Of a stretch of 64,000 nt of DNA, positions 35,232-47,926 are shown one piece after another. Numbering within the stretch: position 1 is the stretch's first letter; the number at the start of each line of letters is the position of its first letter. The stretch is from Sympetrum striolatum (taxonomy: Eukaryota > Arthropoda > Insecta > Odonata > Libellulidae): the NCBI GenBank assembly GCA_947579665.1, contig OX388350.1, forward strand, positions 1,674,001-1,738,000, read 5' to 3'. The notes beneath the pieces were generated by a model. The model saw nothing but the letters and a program-made list of their open reading frames with translations, ran no database searches and had not been told where the DNA came from. A program made the position numbers and the translations under genes.

Positions 35232-36326
35232 GGATACAAATTCACAGCCTAAACTACAAGCGTCATTGATCTGAAATTTTTATGACATATTGGCCATAAC
35301 GTGAAACCCCCAGGAAAAAAGAGACTTTGATCCTCAGTGTCATAGGTTCGATTCCAGAGGGCCCCAAAGTCCCGATTTTTCCCGTTTGAATGCATTGCCG
35401 TGATTTTCGGGAATTAAAAAAAAATACTTTCCGGATAGGTAGAGAAGTAAAACTCAAGGTGCCTATATTTATGGTCTTGGACTTTCGAAAACATCAATGA
35501 CTTTTACAAAAGTTATCCTGGGTTCGATGCTAGGACGATGCAAAGATCTGCCCTTTAAAATACATGGGAGCCGTTTTTCATTATTTTTTTAGATGCACTT
35601 ATCGAAATGATAGGATGTTCGTGCTTGGCTGGAAGATGTATGGTACGAATAAGTTTTAGAAAAAAATTTTCATAAGACCGTACTGTTCCTGGGTTCGAAG
35701 CCAGAGCACAATAACGTTTCTCTCATAAGGAATATAAAGGAAAAGTAGGACGTCATTTGAGGCAGTTGTAACCAATATTTCTGCTTGAATTTGCATACGC
35801 GCTTAGAGATGGTGTTTTTCTTTTGTGCTACATAGAAAGTATTGCCTGAAAGACCCGGGTTCGATGCCGGGCGGTAAAAATATCACCCATATATAATACT
35901 ATGGGGTATCTTTTCATAATTTTTTTATGCATTTATCGATATGTAAGGGAGCTCTTGCTTAGATGGAAGATGTATATTAACACTTTGTTTAAGAAAAAAA
36001 ATAGATAAGACCATGCTGTTCCTGGGTTCGATGCCAGAGCGCATTATAATTTCTCAAATAAGGAGTGTATGTGAATAGTAGGACGTCGTTTGAGGTAGTT
36101 GCACCTAATAGTTTTGCTTGAATTTTCACACATATGGTAATTTTCTATTTTGCTGCATAGTAAGTACACCAGGAAGACCGGGGTTCGCTGCCAGGTGATT
36201 AAATTGCAGCGAATTCTACGAATATTTTGATTTTTTTTTTTCTTTTGATGTCCGTCCCGATATGATGCCGATATGAAATTAGTGTTGTCGATCTGCTTGC
36301 AGTATGCAAGCTACATTTTACTCGTA
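35232..36326 (+). repeat. Unit 33, subfamily Y, inverted near-duplicate of unit 24
   Basis: 1,095 bp (unit 24 is 1,096 bp). Read on the plus strand it follows unit 24 almost base for base, including the decayed last box GGGGTTCGCTGCCAGG and the CTATGGGGTATCTTTTCAT linker. The fourth box has perfect CCCGG/CCGGG arms around GTTCGATG. Confidence 0.9.
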
Positions 36327-36352
36327 TTCATATATATATATATAGAGAGAGA

Positions 36353-37424
36353 GGATACAAACTCACAGGCCAAACCACAAGCGTCATTGACTTGAAATTT
36401 TTACGACATATTGGCCATAGAGTGTAACCACCATAGAAATTGCGATTTTGATCCTCAGTGTCATGGGTTCGATGCCAGGGGGCTCCAAAGTCCCGATTTT
36501 TCCCGTTTAAATGCATTGCTTTGATTTTCGGGAATTTTTAAAAAATACTTCCGGGATAGGTAGAGAATCGAAAATTTCGGAGCCTTTATATATGGTCATG
36601 ATCTATCGAAAACATAAATGAGTTTAACGGAAAATATCCTGGGTTCGATGCTAGGTCGAGGCAAAAATCGGCCGTTTAAAATGTATTGTGGCGATTTTTA
36701 AGATTTTTTTTGGACCACTTCCCGATGGCATGGAAACTTGAAATTCGGCATGGAGTTGGAGATTATAAATATATTTCATAATCATATTTAACATATTCGC
36801 TGATGGTCCTTGGTTCGATCCCAGGGCGCCATTTACATTTCTCAATGCATTTCTTATGGAGATAACGGAAACAAATTTTAGGTACTTCCCGGCATGCTAT
36901 CGACTTCAAACTTTGCATGAAACAAGAACAAGTCATTACAAATCAATCTATACATTCACACTTCCAATATTTCCTGGGTTCGACACCAGGTGTCTCTGAA
37001 ATCAGAAGTTGATCCGATTTTTAGGAATTATTTTGAAACATTTCCCAATTATATAGAAATTTGAAATTCGGCATATAGATAGATATCATACATACTTTAG
37101 ATGAACATATTTGAGATTTCCTAGATAGTCCTTGGTTCGAATCCAGAGAGCCATTTTCATTCATGAAAAGTAGAGCGTCGTTTGAGGCAGTTTCAGCCAA
37201 TATTTCTGCTTGAATTTTCACGCATAGTTAGTGATGGTGATCTTCTGTTGTGCTGCTTAACAGGATAGCAAGGAAGACCAGGGTTCGATGCCAGACGATT
37301 AAAATTGCAGCGAATTTTAAGATTATTTTCATTTTTTTTTTTTTTAAGACCGTCCCGAAAGGTTGCCGACATTAAATTGGTGTTGTCGATCTGCTTGCAG
37401 TATGCAAGCAACATTTTACTCGTA
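36353..37424 (+). repeat. Unit 34, full length, type I leader
   Basis: 1,072 bp, regular. The sixth-box region and tail (CTTAACAGGATAGCAAGGAA; TTTAAGACCGTCCCGAAAGG) are shared with the inverted unit 52, so these two are relatives. The tail runs through TATATATA into foreign DNA. Confidence 0.88.
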
Positions 37425-37430
37425 TATATA

Positions 37431-38208
37431 TACAGGGTGTCCCAAAAGTCATGGACCAAACGAAACACAGAGGTAGAACATCACATGGGCTACAGGTTTA
37501 CAATTCATCTTGGTGTCCGATCTTCTTTTGTTTTCGAGTTACGAATTTTTTTCGTATTTTTTGAGAAAACGATGACTTTCCAGTCATTTGTGGTCATGGT
37601 TACGTTAGTATTTGAGATGCATTGTTGAATTTTTTCTCTAAAAATGCTAAATAGTTGTTGTAACTGACAAGAGAATAGTTTTTACCCTTACTCTTACCGT
37701 TTAGCCAAAATAAAATTTCAAATTCTAAAATTATCAAGACTCCGAACTTTGACAAAATCTTTGAGGGCAATTTAAAAAAAATTTCATAATAAAAAATTTT
37801 TTGCCACGTATCTTAAAAACTTTTTCAGTGCATTAACTATTTACCACGTAAATTTTGTTGGGTTATCTTTACGGCACCATACCTAAAATTTGATTCGAAA
37901 CATAGTAAGTCGATGATTCCCACTACTAACAAACAAGTCAAAGCCTCTTCAAACCTTAAACAGGAGTCATTAATGTGTTTAATTATCGAAAAAAGAAAAC
38001 GTTTTACCATTTAACATGGCTCTGGCACTCTCCGGCGGTAAGATTAAATACCCCCTACCCTCATTACTTGCTTTAATCAACAACAACACCTTTCGAGATT
38101 ACTACAATGTACGGACCATTGTTGGGAGCCGCGGCGTAACTAAGCTTTCGCAACAATGCAGCTCACGATCGTGAATTTGATTGAAATTGTGAAATCGTGA
38201 ATGTGATT
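37431..38208 (+). mobile_element. Foreign insert starting CAGGGTGTCCCAAAAGTC, family unknown
   Basis: Directly after the (TA) of unit 34 comes ACAGGGTGTCCCAAAAGTCA, a start like those of several arthropod DNA transposons and MITEs. I find no matching inverted end (TTTTGGGACACCC) on the right, so it may be truncated. The longest open frame through it is a short chance frame. Near the right edge CGTGAATTTGATTGAAATTG and CGTGAATGTGATTGAAATTT form an imperfect direct repeat. Class assignment is tentative. Confidence 0.45.
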
Positions 38209-38326
38209 GAAATTTTAAGAAAAATTTCAATCCGTTTTTTTCTATTGAGGACCGTCCCGATATGATGCCCACATGAAATTATTGTTGTCGATTTGCTTGC
38301 AGTATGCAAGCTACATTTTACTCGTA
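38209..38326 (+). repeat. Unit 35, 3' end only
   Basis: Resumes at GAAATTTTAAGAAAAATTTC with the T-run, hairpin and tail. All boxes are missing, so the foreign stretch to the left has replaced or displaced about 960 bp of this unit. Confidence 0.85.
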
Positions 38327-38332
38327 TATATA

Positions 38333-39411
38333 TACGAGTGCAATGTAGCTTGCATACTGCAAGCAGATCGGCAATATTATTTTTATTTCGGCATCATTTC
38401 GGGACGGTCCTCAAAAGAAAAAAAAAAAGGATTGAAAATATTCTTAAAATTCGCTTCAATTTTAGCGTCTGGCATCGAACCCGGGTCTTCCTGGTGAACT
38501 TACTAAGCGGCACAATAGAAGATCACTATATCTAACTATGTGTGAAAATTCAAGCAGAAATATTTGCTACAACTGCTTCAAACGACGTTCTACTTTTCAC
38601 GAATGTAAATGTCTCTCTGGATTCGAACCGAGGACGATCGTGGGAATCTAGAACATGTTCCTGAAATGTAAGTATAATCTCTATCTGTATGCTGAATTTC
38701 AAATTTCTATATAATTGGGAAATGGTTCCAAAAAATTCTTACAAATCGGATCATTTACTGATTTTAGAGACGCCTGGTGGTGAAACCAGGAAACATTGGT
38801 AGCTGTGAATTCACAGTTTGATTAGTAATGACTTGATCTTATCTTATGTAAGGTTTCAAGTAGATATAAAATCGGGAAGCACCTAAAATGTGTTGCCGTA
38901 ATTTCCATAAGAAATGCATTGAGGAATGTAAATGGCCCTCTGGGATCGAACCAAGGACCATAAGGGAATATGTAAAATTTGATTATGAAATATGTTTATG
39001 ATCTCCAACTCCATGCCGAATTTCAAGTTTCCATGCCATCGGGAAAGGGTCCAAAAAAAATCTTAAAAATCGCCACAATGCATTTTAAATGGCCGATATT
39101 TGCCTCGACCTAGCATCGAACATAAGATATTTTCCGTAAAACTCATTTATGTTTTCGATAGATCATAACTATATATATAGGCTCCTTGAGTTTTGATTCT
39201 CTACGTTTACGGAAAGTATTTTTTTTTAATTCCCGAAAATCAAAGCAATGCATTTAAACGGGAAAAATCGGGACTTTGGGGCCCTCTGGAATCGAACCCA
39301 TGACACTGATGTTCAAAGTCGCAATTTTTCTGGAGGTTACACGTTATGGCCAATACTTCGTAAAAATTTCAAGTCAATCACGCTTGTGGTTTAGGCTGTG
39401 AATTAGTATCC
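38333..39411 (-). repeat. Unit 36, full length, relative of unit 26
   Basis: 1,079 bp. It meets unit 35 tail to tail across only TATATA. It shares the ACGAGTGCAATG tail and first 650 bases with unit 26. The fourth box is GCCTGGTGGTGAAACCAGGA (core lost, arms kept). The second box has drifted to CATCGAACATAAG. The leader is type I with (TATC)n. Confidence 0.89.
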
Positions 39412-39488
39412 TATCTATCTATCTATCTATCTATCTATATGAATGAATCCGGAGAAGCATCTATATATAATAGATATATATAGAGAGA

Positions 39489-39912
39489 GGATACAAAGTC
39501 ACAGGCTAAACCACTAGCGTCAATGGCTTGAAATTTTTACGACATATTGGCCATAACGTATAACCTCCAGAAAAATTGCGATTTTGAACCTCGATGTCAT
39601 AGGTTCGATTCCAGAGGGCCTCAAAGTCTCGATTTTTCCCGTTTAAATGCATTGCTTTGATTTTCGGGAATTTTAAAAAAATACTTGCCGGATAGGTAGG
39701 AACTTAAAACTCAAGGAGCCGATATATATGGTCATGATCTACCGAAAAAATAAATGAGTTTTACGGAAAATAACCTGGGTTCGATGCTATGTCGGGGCAA
39801 AAAACGGCCGTTTAAAAAGCATTGTGGCGATTTTTAAGACTTATTTTTGGACATTCCCGATGGCATAGTGTTGTCGATCTGCTTGCAGTATGCAAGCAAC
39901 ATTTTACTCGTA
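39489..39912 (+). repeat. Unit 37, internally deleted, two boxes
   Basis: Type I leader, boxes near 39606 and 39779, then at about 39869 GATGGCATAG is fused to TGTTGTCGATCTGC just before the hairpin. It lacks even the T-run, unlike unit 8, which was cut earlier. Confidence 0.86.
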
Positions 39913-39956
39913 ACTTATATATAAGTATATCCAGAGAAGCGTCTATATATAATAGA

Positions 39957-41033
39957 TACGAGTAAAATGTAGCTTGCATACTGCAAGCAGATCGACAACA
40001 CTATTTTCATGTCGGCATCATATCGGGACGGCCATCAAAAGAAAAAAATGGATTGAAATTTTTCTTAAAATTCGCTGAAACTCCATCGTCTGGCATCGAA
40101 CCCGGGTCTTTACCGTTGAACTTACTATGCAGCACAATAGAACATCGCCATCTCTAACTATGTGTGACAATTCAAGCAGAAATATGCGCTACAACTGCCT
40201 CAAAAGACGTTCTAATTTTCATTAATTTAAATGGCTCTCTGGATTCGAACCAAGGACGATTTTGGAAATCTAAAAATTGTTTCTAAATGTTATTTATGAT
40301 CTCTATCTACATGCCGAATTTCAAGTTTCTATATTGTTGGGAAAGGGTTCAAAATAATTATTGAAAATCGGATCAGTTGCTGATTGTAGAGACGCCTGGT
40401 GTCGAACCCAGGACACATTTATGGGTGGGAATACATAGTTTGATTTGTATACACATAATCTTTCTAAGTGCAAAGTTTGAAGTCTTTATCGTGCCGGGAA
40501 GTATCTATTATTTGTTTCCGTTATCTCCGTTAGAAATGCATTGAGGAATTTAAATGGCCCTCTGGGATCGAACCAAGGACCATCAGCGAATATGTAAAAT
40601 TCGATTATGATATATTTTTATAGTATCTAACCTCATACCGAATTTCAAGTTTCCATGCATTCGGAAAGGGGTTCAAAAAAAATCTTAAAAATCGCGACAA
40701 CGCATTTTAAACGGCCGATTTTTGCCCCGACCTAGCATCGAACCCAGGATATTTTTCGTTAAACTATTTTATGTTTTCGATAGATCATGTTCATATATAT
40801 AGGCTCCTTGAGTTTTAATTCTCTACCTATACGGGAAGTATTTTTTTTTAATTCCCGAAAATCAAAGCAATGCATTTAAACGGGAAAAATCGGGACTTTG
40901 GGGCCCTCTGGAATCGAACCCATGACACTGAGGGTCAAAATCGCAATTTTTCTGGTGGTCACACGTTATGGCCAATACGCCGTAAAAATTTCAGCTCAAT
41001 CACTCTTGTGGTTTAGGCTGTGAGTTTGTATCC
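39957..41033 (-). repeat. Unit 38, full length, type I leader
   Basis: 1,077 bp. The tail is the ATTTTCATGTCGGC variant with TGTAGC. It reaches unit 37 tail to tail through a type II spacer block (ATCCAGAGAAGCGTC). A TACCGTTGAACTT variant in the sixth-box flank is shared with unit 55. Confidence 0.88.
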
Positions 41034-41100
41034 TCTCTCTATATATATATATATATATATGGATACATGAATGAATCCGGAGAAGCATCTATATATCTAT

Positions 41101-42177
41101 TACGAGTAAAATGTAGCTTGCATACTGCAAGCAGATCGGCAATACTAATTTCATATCGGCATCATATCGGAACGCTCCTCAAAAGAAAAAAAAAGGATTG
41201 AAATTTTTCTTAAAATTCGCTAAAATTTCATCGTCTGGCATCGAACCCGGGTCTTACTGGTGAACTAACTATGCAGCACAATAGAAGATCATCATCTTTA
41301 ACCATGTGTGAATATTCAAGCAGAAATATTGGCTACAACTGCCTCAAAAGACGTTCTATTTTATCACGAATGTAAATGGCTCTCTGGATTCGAACCAAGG
41401 ACGATCTTGGAAATCTAAAAGATATTTCTGAAAGTTATTTATGATTTCTATCTATATGCAGAATTTCAAATTTCTATATTATTGGGAAAGGTTTCCAAAT
41501 AATTCCTAAAAATCGGATCAACTTCTGATTGCAGAGACACCTGGTGTCGAACTCAGGACATATTGTAAGCTGTGAATGTAAAGTTTGATTTGTAAAGACT
41601 TTTTCTTGTATCTTGCAAAGTTTGAAGTCGATAGCATGCCGGGAAGTACCTTAATTTTGTTTCCGTTATCTCCGTAAGGAATGCATTGAGAAGTGCAAAT
41701 GGTCCTCTGGGATCGAACCAAGGACCATCAGCGAACATGTAAAATTTGATTACGAAATATATTTATGATATCTATCGACGTGCCGAGTTTCAAGTATCCA
41801 TGTTATCGGGAAAGGATCCAAAAAAAATTTTCAAAATCGCCGCAATGCATTTTAAACGGCCGATTTTTGCCCCAACCTAGCATCGAACCATGGACCATAT
41901 TCGGCGATGTCTGTCTGATTTCCGTTGGATTTGCACGGCTTCTAGCGATCCCTTGAATTTCAACTCTCCACTTTTCCGGGAAGTGCCTCAAAAAAATTTT
42001 CGAAAATCCCCGCCATGTATTCTTATGGAGAAAATCGCGACTTTGGGGCCCTCTGGAATCGAACCCATGACCCTGAGGATCAAAGTCGCAATTTTTCTGG
42101 CGGTTGCACGTTATGGCCAATACGTCGTAAAAATTTCAAGTCAATGACGCTTGTGGTTTAGGCTGTGAATTAGTATC

Positions 42178-42178
<1 letters not shown>
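41101..42178 (-). repeat. Unit 39, full length, sister of unit 22
   Basis: 1,078 bp. Near-identical to unit 22 for the first 780 bases, then diverging: the leader side here has CAATTTTTCTGGCGG and TTGTGGTTTAGGC. This again points to exchange within the unit. Confidence 0.89.
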
Positions 42179-42217
<39 letters not shown>

Positions 42218-42275
42218 ATAGGTATATCCATGAATGAATCCGGAGAAGCATCTATATATAATAGATAGATATATA
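42179..42275. repeat. (TATC)n tract at a head-to-head junction
   Basis: About ten TATC repeats, then AGGTATATCCATGAATGAA, the CCGGAGAAGCATC block and TAGATAGATATA lead into a GGGGATC leader. The longest TATC run in the window. Confidence 0.87.
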
Positions 42276-43352
42276 GGGGATCAAAATTCTAACCATGTTC
42301 CACAAGTGCCACCGACTTGAAATTTTTACGACGGTATGGCCATGACGTGTAACCTCCAGGAAAAAGCCGACTTTGAACCTCGGCATCATGGGTTCGATTC
42401 CAGAAGGCCCCAAAGTCGCGATTTTCCCCATAAGAATACATGGCGGGGATATTCGTAAATTTTTTTGAGGCACTTCCCGGAAAAGTGGAGAGTTTAAATT
42501 CGAGGGATCGCTAGAAGCCGTGCAACTCCAACGTAAATCAGAAAGACATCACCGAATATGGTCCATGGTTCGATGCTAGGTCGGGGCAAAAATTTGCCTT
42601 TTAAAATGCATTGCGGCGATTTTGAAGATATTATTTGGATCCTTTTCCGATAAGATGGATACTTGAAATTCGGCGCATGGATAGATATCATGCATATATT
42701 TCATAATCTAATTTTACATGTTCCCTGATGGTCCTTGGTTCGATCCAAGAGGGCCATTTGCACTTCTCAATGCATTTCTTACGGAGATAACGGAAAATAA
42801 ATCTAGGTACTTCCCGACATGCTATCGACTTTAAACTTTGCATGACACAAGAACAAATTTATACAAATAAAACTGTGCATTCACAGCTTAAAATATGTCC
42901 TGAGTTCGACACCAGGTGTCTCTGCAATCAGAAGTTGATCCAATTTTCAGGAATTATTTTGAAACCTTTCCCAATAATATAGAAACTTGAAATTCGGCAT
43001 GTAGATAGTAATGATAGATACATTTCAAATTCATGTTTTAGATTTCCATGATCGTCCTTGGTTCGAATCCAGAGAGCCATTTACGTTCGTGAAATTTAGA
43101 ACGTATTTTGAGGCAGTTGTAGCCAATATTTCTGCTTGAAATTTCACACATACTTAAAGATGGTGATCTTCTGTTGTGCTGCATTGTAAGTTCACCAGTA
43201 AGACCCGGGTTCGATGCCAGACGATGAAATTTCAGCGAATTTTTAGAAATTTCAATCCTTTTATTTTCTTTTGAGGACCGTCCCGATATGATGCCGATAT
43301 GAAATTAGTATTGCCGATCTGCTTGCAGTATGCAAGCAACATTTTACTCGTA
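42276..43352 (+). repeat. Unit 40, full length, type II leader
   Basis: 1,077 bp. Boxes follow the reference order. The fourth reads CCTGAGTTCGACACCAGG, one base off GGTTCGA. Tail variant GATATGAAATTAGTATTGCC with GCAAC. Confidence 0.89.
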
Positions 43353-43384
43353 TATAATAGATTCACTCATTCATTCATTCATTA

Positions 43385-44474
43385 GGTATCAAAATTCTAA
43401 CCATGTTCCACAATTGCCACCGACTTGAAATTTTTACGACGTTATGGCCATGACGTGTAACTTCGAGAATAAATCCGACTTTGAACCTCGGTGTCATAGG
43501 TTCGATTCCAGAAGGCCCCAAAGTTGCGATTTTCCCCATAAGGATACATTGTGAAGATTTTCGAAAATTTTTTTGAGGTACTTCCCGGAAAGATAGAGAG
43601 TTGAAATTCGAAGGATCGCTAGATGCCGTGGATAACCAACGAAAATCAAAAAGACATCTTCGAATATTGTCCATGGTTCGATGCTAGGTTGGGGCAAATA
43701 TCGGCCGTTTAAAATCCATTGCGGTGATTTTGAAGATTTTTTTTTGGATCCTTTACCGATAACATGGATACTTGAAACTCGGCACGTGGATAGATATCAT
43801 GAATATATTTCAAAATCAAATTTTACATGCTCACTGATGGTCCTTGGTTCGATCTTAGAGGAATATTTGCACTTCTCAATGCATTTCTTACGGAGATAAC
43901 GGAAACAAAATTTAGGTACTTCCCGGCAAGCTATCGACTTCAAACTTTGCAAGATACATGAGCAAGTTTTTACAAATCAAACTGTGCATTCACAGCTAAC
44001 ATTATGCCCTTGGTTCGACACCAGGTGTCTCTGCAATTAGAAGTTGATCCGATTTTTAGGAATTATTTTGAAACCTTTCCTAATAATATAGATAATTGAA
44101 ATTCGGCATATAGATAGAGATCATAAATAACTTTCAGAAACATGTTTTCGATTTCCAAGATCGTCCTTGGTTCGAATCCAGAGAGCCATTTACATTCGTG
44201 AAAATTAGAACGTCTTTTGAGGCAGTTGTAGCCAATATTTCTGCTTGAATTTTACACATAGTTAGAGATAGTGATCTTCTATTGTGTTTCATAGTAGGTT
44301 TTTCCAGTAAGACACGGGTTGGATGCCAGCCGATGAAATTTCACCGAATTTTAAGGAAAAATTAAATCCTTTTTTTTATTATGAGGACTGTCCCGATGTG
44401 ATGCCGATATGATTGCAGTATGCCAGTATGTATTGCCGATCTGCTTACAGTATGCAAGCTACATTTAACTCGTA
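43385..44474 (+). repeat. Unit 41, full length, hybrid leader and duplicated tail motif
   Basis: 1,090 bp. The leader GGTATCAAAATTC is intermediate between the two types and follows (ATTC)n. Near 44410-44455 a partial repeat of the hairpin region (ATTGCAGTATGCCAGTATG) precedes the real hairpin, which is itself mutated to GCTTACAGTATGCAAGC. The sixth box is damaged (CGGGTTGGATGCC). Confidence 0.87.
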
Positions 44475-44514
44475 TAGGTATATAGGTATATCCGGATAAG
44501 CGTCTATATATATA

Positions 44515-45590
44515 TACGAGTTAAATGTAGGTTGCTTACTGCAAGCAGATCGGCAATACTAAATTCACATCGGCATCATATCGGGACGGTTCTCAAAAGA
44601 AAAAAAATAGGATTTAATTTTTTCTTAAAATTCGCTGAAATTTCATCGTCTGTCATCGAACCCGGGTGTTACAGGTGAACGTACTATGCAGCACAATAGA
44701 AGATCACCATCACTAACTATGTGTGAAAATTCAAGCAGAAATATTGCCTACAACTGCCTCAAAAGACGTTCTAATTTTCACGAATGTAAATGGCAATCTG
44801 GATTCGAATCAAGGACGATCTTGGAAATCTAAAATATGTTTCTGAAAGTTATAAATGATTTCTATCTATATGCAGAATTTCAAATTTCTATATTACTGTG
44901 AAAGGTTTCAAAATAATTCCTAAAAATCGGATAAACATCTGATTGCAGAGATACCTGGTGTCGAACCAAGGAAATATTCTAATCTTTGAATGCACAGTTT
45001 GATTTGTAAAGACTTGCTCTTGTATCATGCAAAATTTGAAGTCGATAGCATGCTGAGTACCTAAATTTTGTTTCCGTTATCTCCATAAGAAATTCTTCGA
45101 GAAGTGCAAATGGCCCTCTGGGATCGAACCAAGGACCATCAACGAACATGTAAAATTTGATTATGAAATATATTCATGATATCTATCCACGTGCCGAGTT
45201 TCAAGTATCCATGTTATCGGGAAAGGATCCAAAAAATATCTTCAAAATCGCTGCAATGCATTTTAAACATCCGATTTTTGCCCCGACCTAGCATCGAACC
45301 ATGGACAATATTCGTAGAAGTCTTTATGATTTTCATTGGATATGCACGGCTTCTAGCGATCCCTAGAGTTTCAACTCTCTCCTTTTCCGGGAAGTGCCTC
45401 AAAAAAAATTTCGAAAATTCCCACCATGTATTCTTATGGAGAAAATCGCAACTTTGAAGCCTTCTGGAATCGAACCCATGACACCGAGGTGCAAAAACGG
45501 ATTTTTCTAGAGGTTTCCCGTCATGGCCACAACGTCGTAAAAATTTCAAGTCTGTGGCGCTTGTGGAACATGGTTAGACTTTTGATCCCC
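44515..45590 (-). repeat. Unit 42, full length, type II leader
   Basis: 1,076 bp. Tail ACGAGTTAAATGTAGGTTGC and hairpin GCTTACTGCAAGC are damaged in the same region as in unit 41, which it meets tail to tail. Shared tail changes (ACATTTAACTCGTA in unit 41) indicate that the inverted pair arose locally. Confidence 0.88.
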
Positions 45591-45613
45591 TATGAATGAG
45601 TGTATCTATTATA

Positions 45614-46691
45614 TACGAGTAAAATGTTGCTTGCATACTGCAAGCAGATCGACAACACTATTTTCATGTCGGCATCATATCGGGACGGCCATCAAAAGAA
45701 AAAAATGGATTGAAATTTGTCTTAAAATTCCCTGAAATTCCATCGTCTGGCAACAAACCCGGGTCTTTCTGGTGATACTCACTAAGCAGCACAATAGAAG
45801 ATCACCATCTCTAACTATGTGTGAAAATTCAAGCAGAAATATGGGCTACAACTGCCTCAAAAGACGTTCTAATTTTCACGAATTTAAATGGCTCTCTGGA
45901 TTCGAACCAAGGACGATCTTGGAAATCTAAAATATGTTTCAGAATTTTATTTATGATCTCTATCTATATGCCGAATTTCAAGTTTCTATATTTTTGGGAA
46001 AGGTTTCAAAATAATTCCTAAAAATCGGATCAACTTCTGAATGCAGAGACACCTGGTGTCGAACCAAGGACATATTGATAGCTGTGAATGCACTGTTTGA
46101 TTTGTATGGAGTTGATCTTTTTATATGCAAAGTTTGAAGTCGATATCGTGCCGGGAAGTACCTAAAATTCGTTTCCGTTATCTCCGTAAGAAATGCATTG
46201 AGGAATTTAAATGTCCCTCTGGGATCGAACCAAGGACCATCAGCGAATATGTAAAAATCGATTATGAAATACTTTTATGGTATCCAACCTAATACGGAAT
46301 TTCAATTTTCTATGCCATCGGAAAAGAGTCCAAAAAAAATCTTAAAAATCGCCACAATTCATTTTAAACGGCCGATTTTTGCCCCGACCTAGCATCGAAC
46401 CAAGGATAATATTCGTAGATGTCTTTATGGTTTAATTAAGATATGCTCGGCATCTAGCGGTCCCTTGAATTTCAACTCTCTCCTTATCCGGGAAAGGCCT
46501 CAAAAAAATTTTCGAAAATCCCTCCATGTATCCTTATGGAGAAAATCGCGACTTTGGGGCCTTCTGGAATCGAACCCATGACACCGAGGTTCAAAGTCGG
46601 CTTTTTCCTGGAGGTTACACGTTATGGCCAATACGTAGTAAAAATTTCAAGTCGTTGGCACTTGTGGAACATGGTTAGAATTTTGATCCCC
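45614..46691 (-). repeat. Unit 43, full length, type II leader
   Basis: 1,078 bp. Closely similar to unit 18 from tail to fourth monomer (shared TTCAGAATTT and TTTTTATATGCAAAG). The sixth box reads GGCAACAAACCCGGG and has lost TTCGA. Confidence 0.89.
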
Positions 46692-46777
46692 TATATATAA
46701 CTTATATCTATTATATATAGATGCTTCTCCGGATTCATTCATATATATAGCTATATAGCTATATAGGTATATAGATA

Positions 46778-47852
46778 GGATACAAATTCACAGGCTAAAC
46801 CACAAGCGTCATTGACTTGAAATTTTTACGACATATTGGCCATAACGTGTAACCTCCAGGAAAAAGCGAACATTGAACCTCGGGGTCATGTGTTCGATTC
46901 CAGAAGGCCCCAAAGTCGCGATTTTCTCCATAAGAATACATGGCAGGGATTTTCGAAAATTTTTTTGCGGCACTTCCCGGGAAAGGAGAGAGTTGAAATT
47001 CAAGGGATCGCTAGATGCCGAGCATATCTAAAGGAAACAATAAAGACATCTACGAATATTATCCTTGGTTCGATGGTAGGTCACGGCAAAAATCGGCCGT
47101 TTAAAATGCATTGTGGCGATTTTTAAGATTTTTTTTGGACCCTTTTCCGATGGCATAGAAACTTGAAATTCGGTATGAGGTTAGATATCATAAAAATATA
47201 TCATAATCGAATTTTACGTATTCGCTGATGGTCCTTGGTTCGATCCCAGAGGGACATTAAATTCCTCAATGCATTTCTTACGGAGATAACGGAAACAAAT
47301 TTTAGGTACTTCCCGGGAAGATATCGACTTCAAACTTTGCATATAGAAAGATCAAGTCCATACAAATCAAACAGTGCTTTCACAGCTATCAATGTGTCCT
47401 GGGTTCGACACCAGGTGTCTCTGCAATCAGAAGTTGATCCTATTTATAGGAATTATTTTGAAACCTTTGCCAATAATATAGAAACTTCAAATTCGGCATA
47501 TAGATAGAGATCATAAATAACTTTCAGAAACATTTTTCAGACTTCTAAGATCGTCCTTGGTTCGAATCCAGAGAGCCATTTAAATTCGTGAAAATTAGAA
47601 CGTCTTTTGAGGCAGTTGTAGCCCATATTTCTGCTTGAACTTTCACACATAGTTAGAAATGGTGATGTTCTACTGTGCTGCATAGTAAAATCTCAGTAAA
47701 GACCCGGGTTCGATGCCAGACGATGGAATTTCAGCGAATTTTAAGAAAAATTTTAATCCATTTTTTTCTTTTGATGGCCGTCCCGATATGATGCCCACAT
47801 GATAATAGTGTTGTCAATCTGCTTGCAGTATGCAAGCTACATTTTACTCGTA
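46778..47852 (+). repeat. Unit 44, full length, type I leader with type II first monomer
   Basis: 1,075 bp. The first box is TGTGTTCGATTCC. The rest is the regular series. The spacer before it holds two TAGCTATA repeats not seen elsewhere. Confidence 0.88.
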
Positions 47853-47926
47853 TATATCTATTATATATAGACGCTTCTCCGGATATACCTATATATAAGT
47901 TATATATATATATATATATATATATA

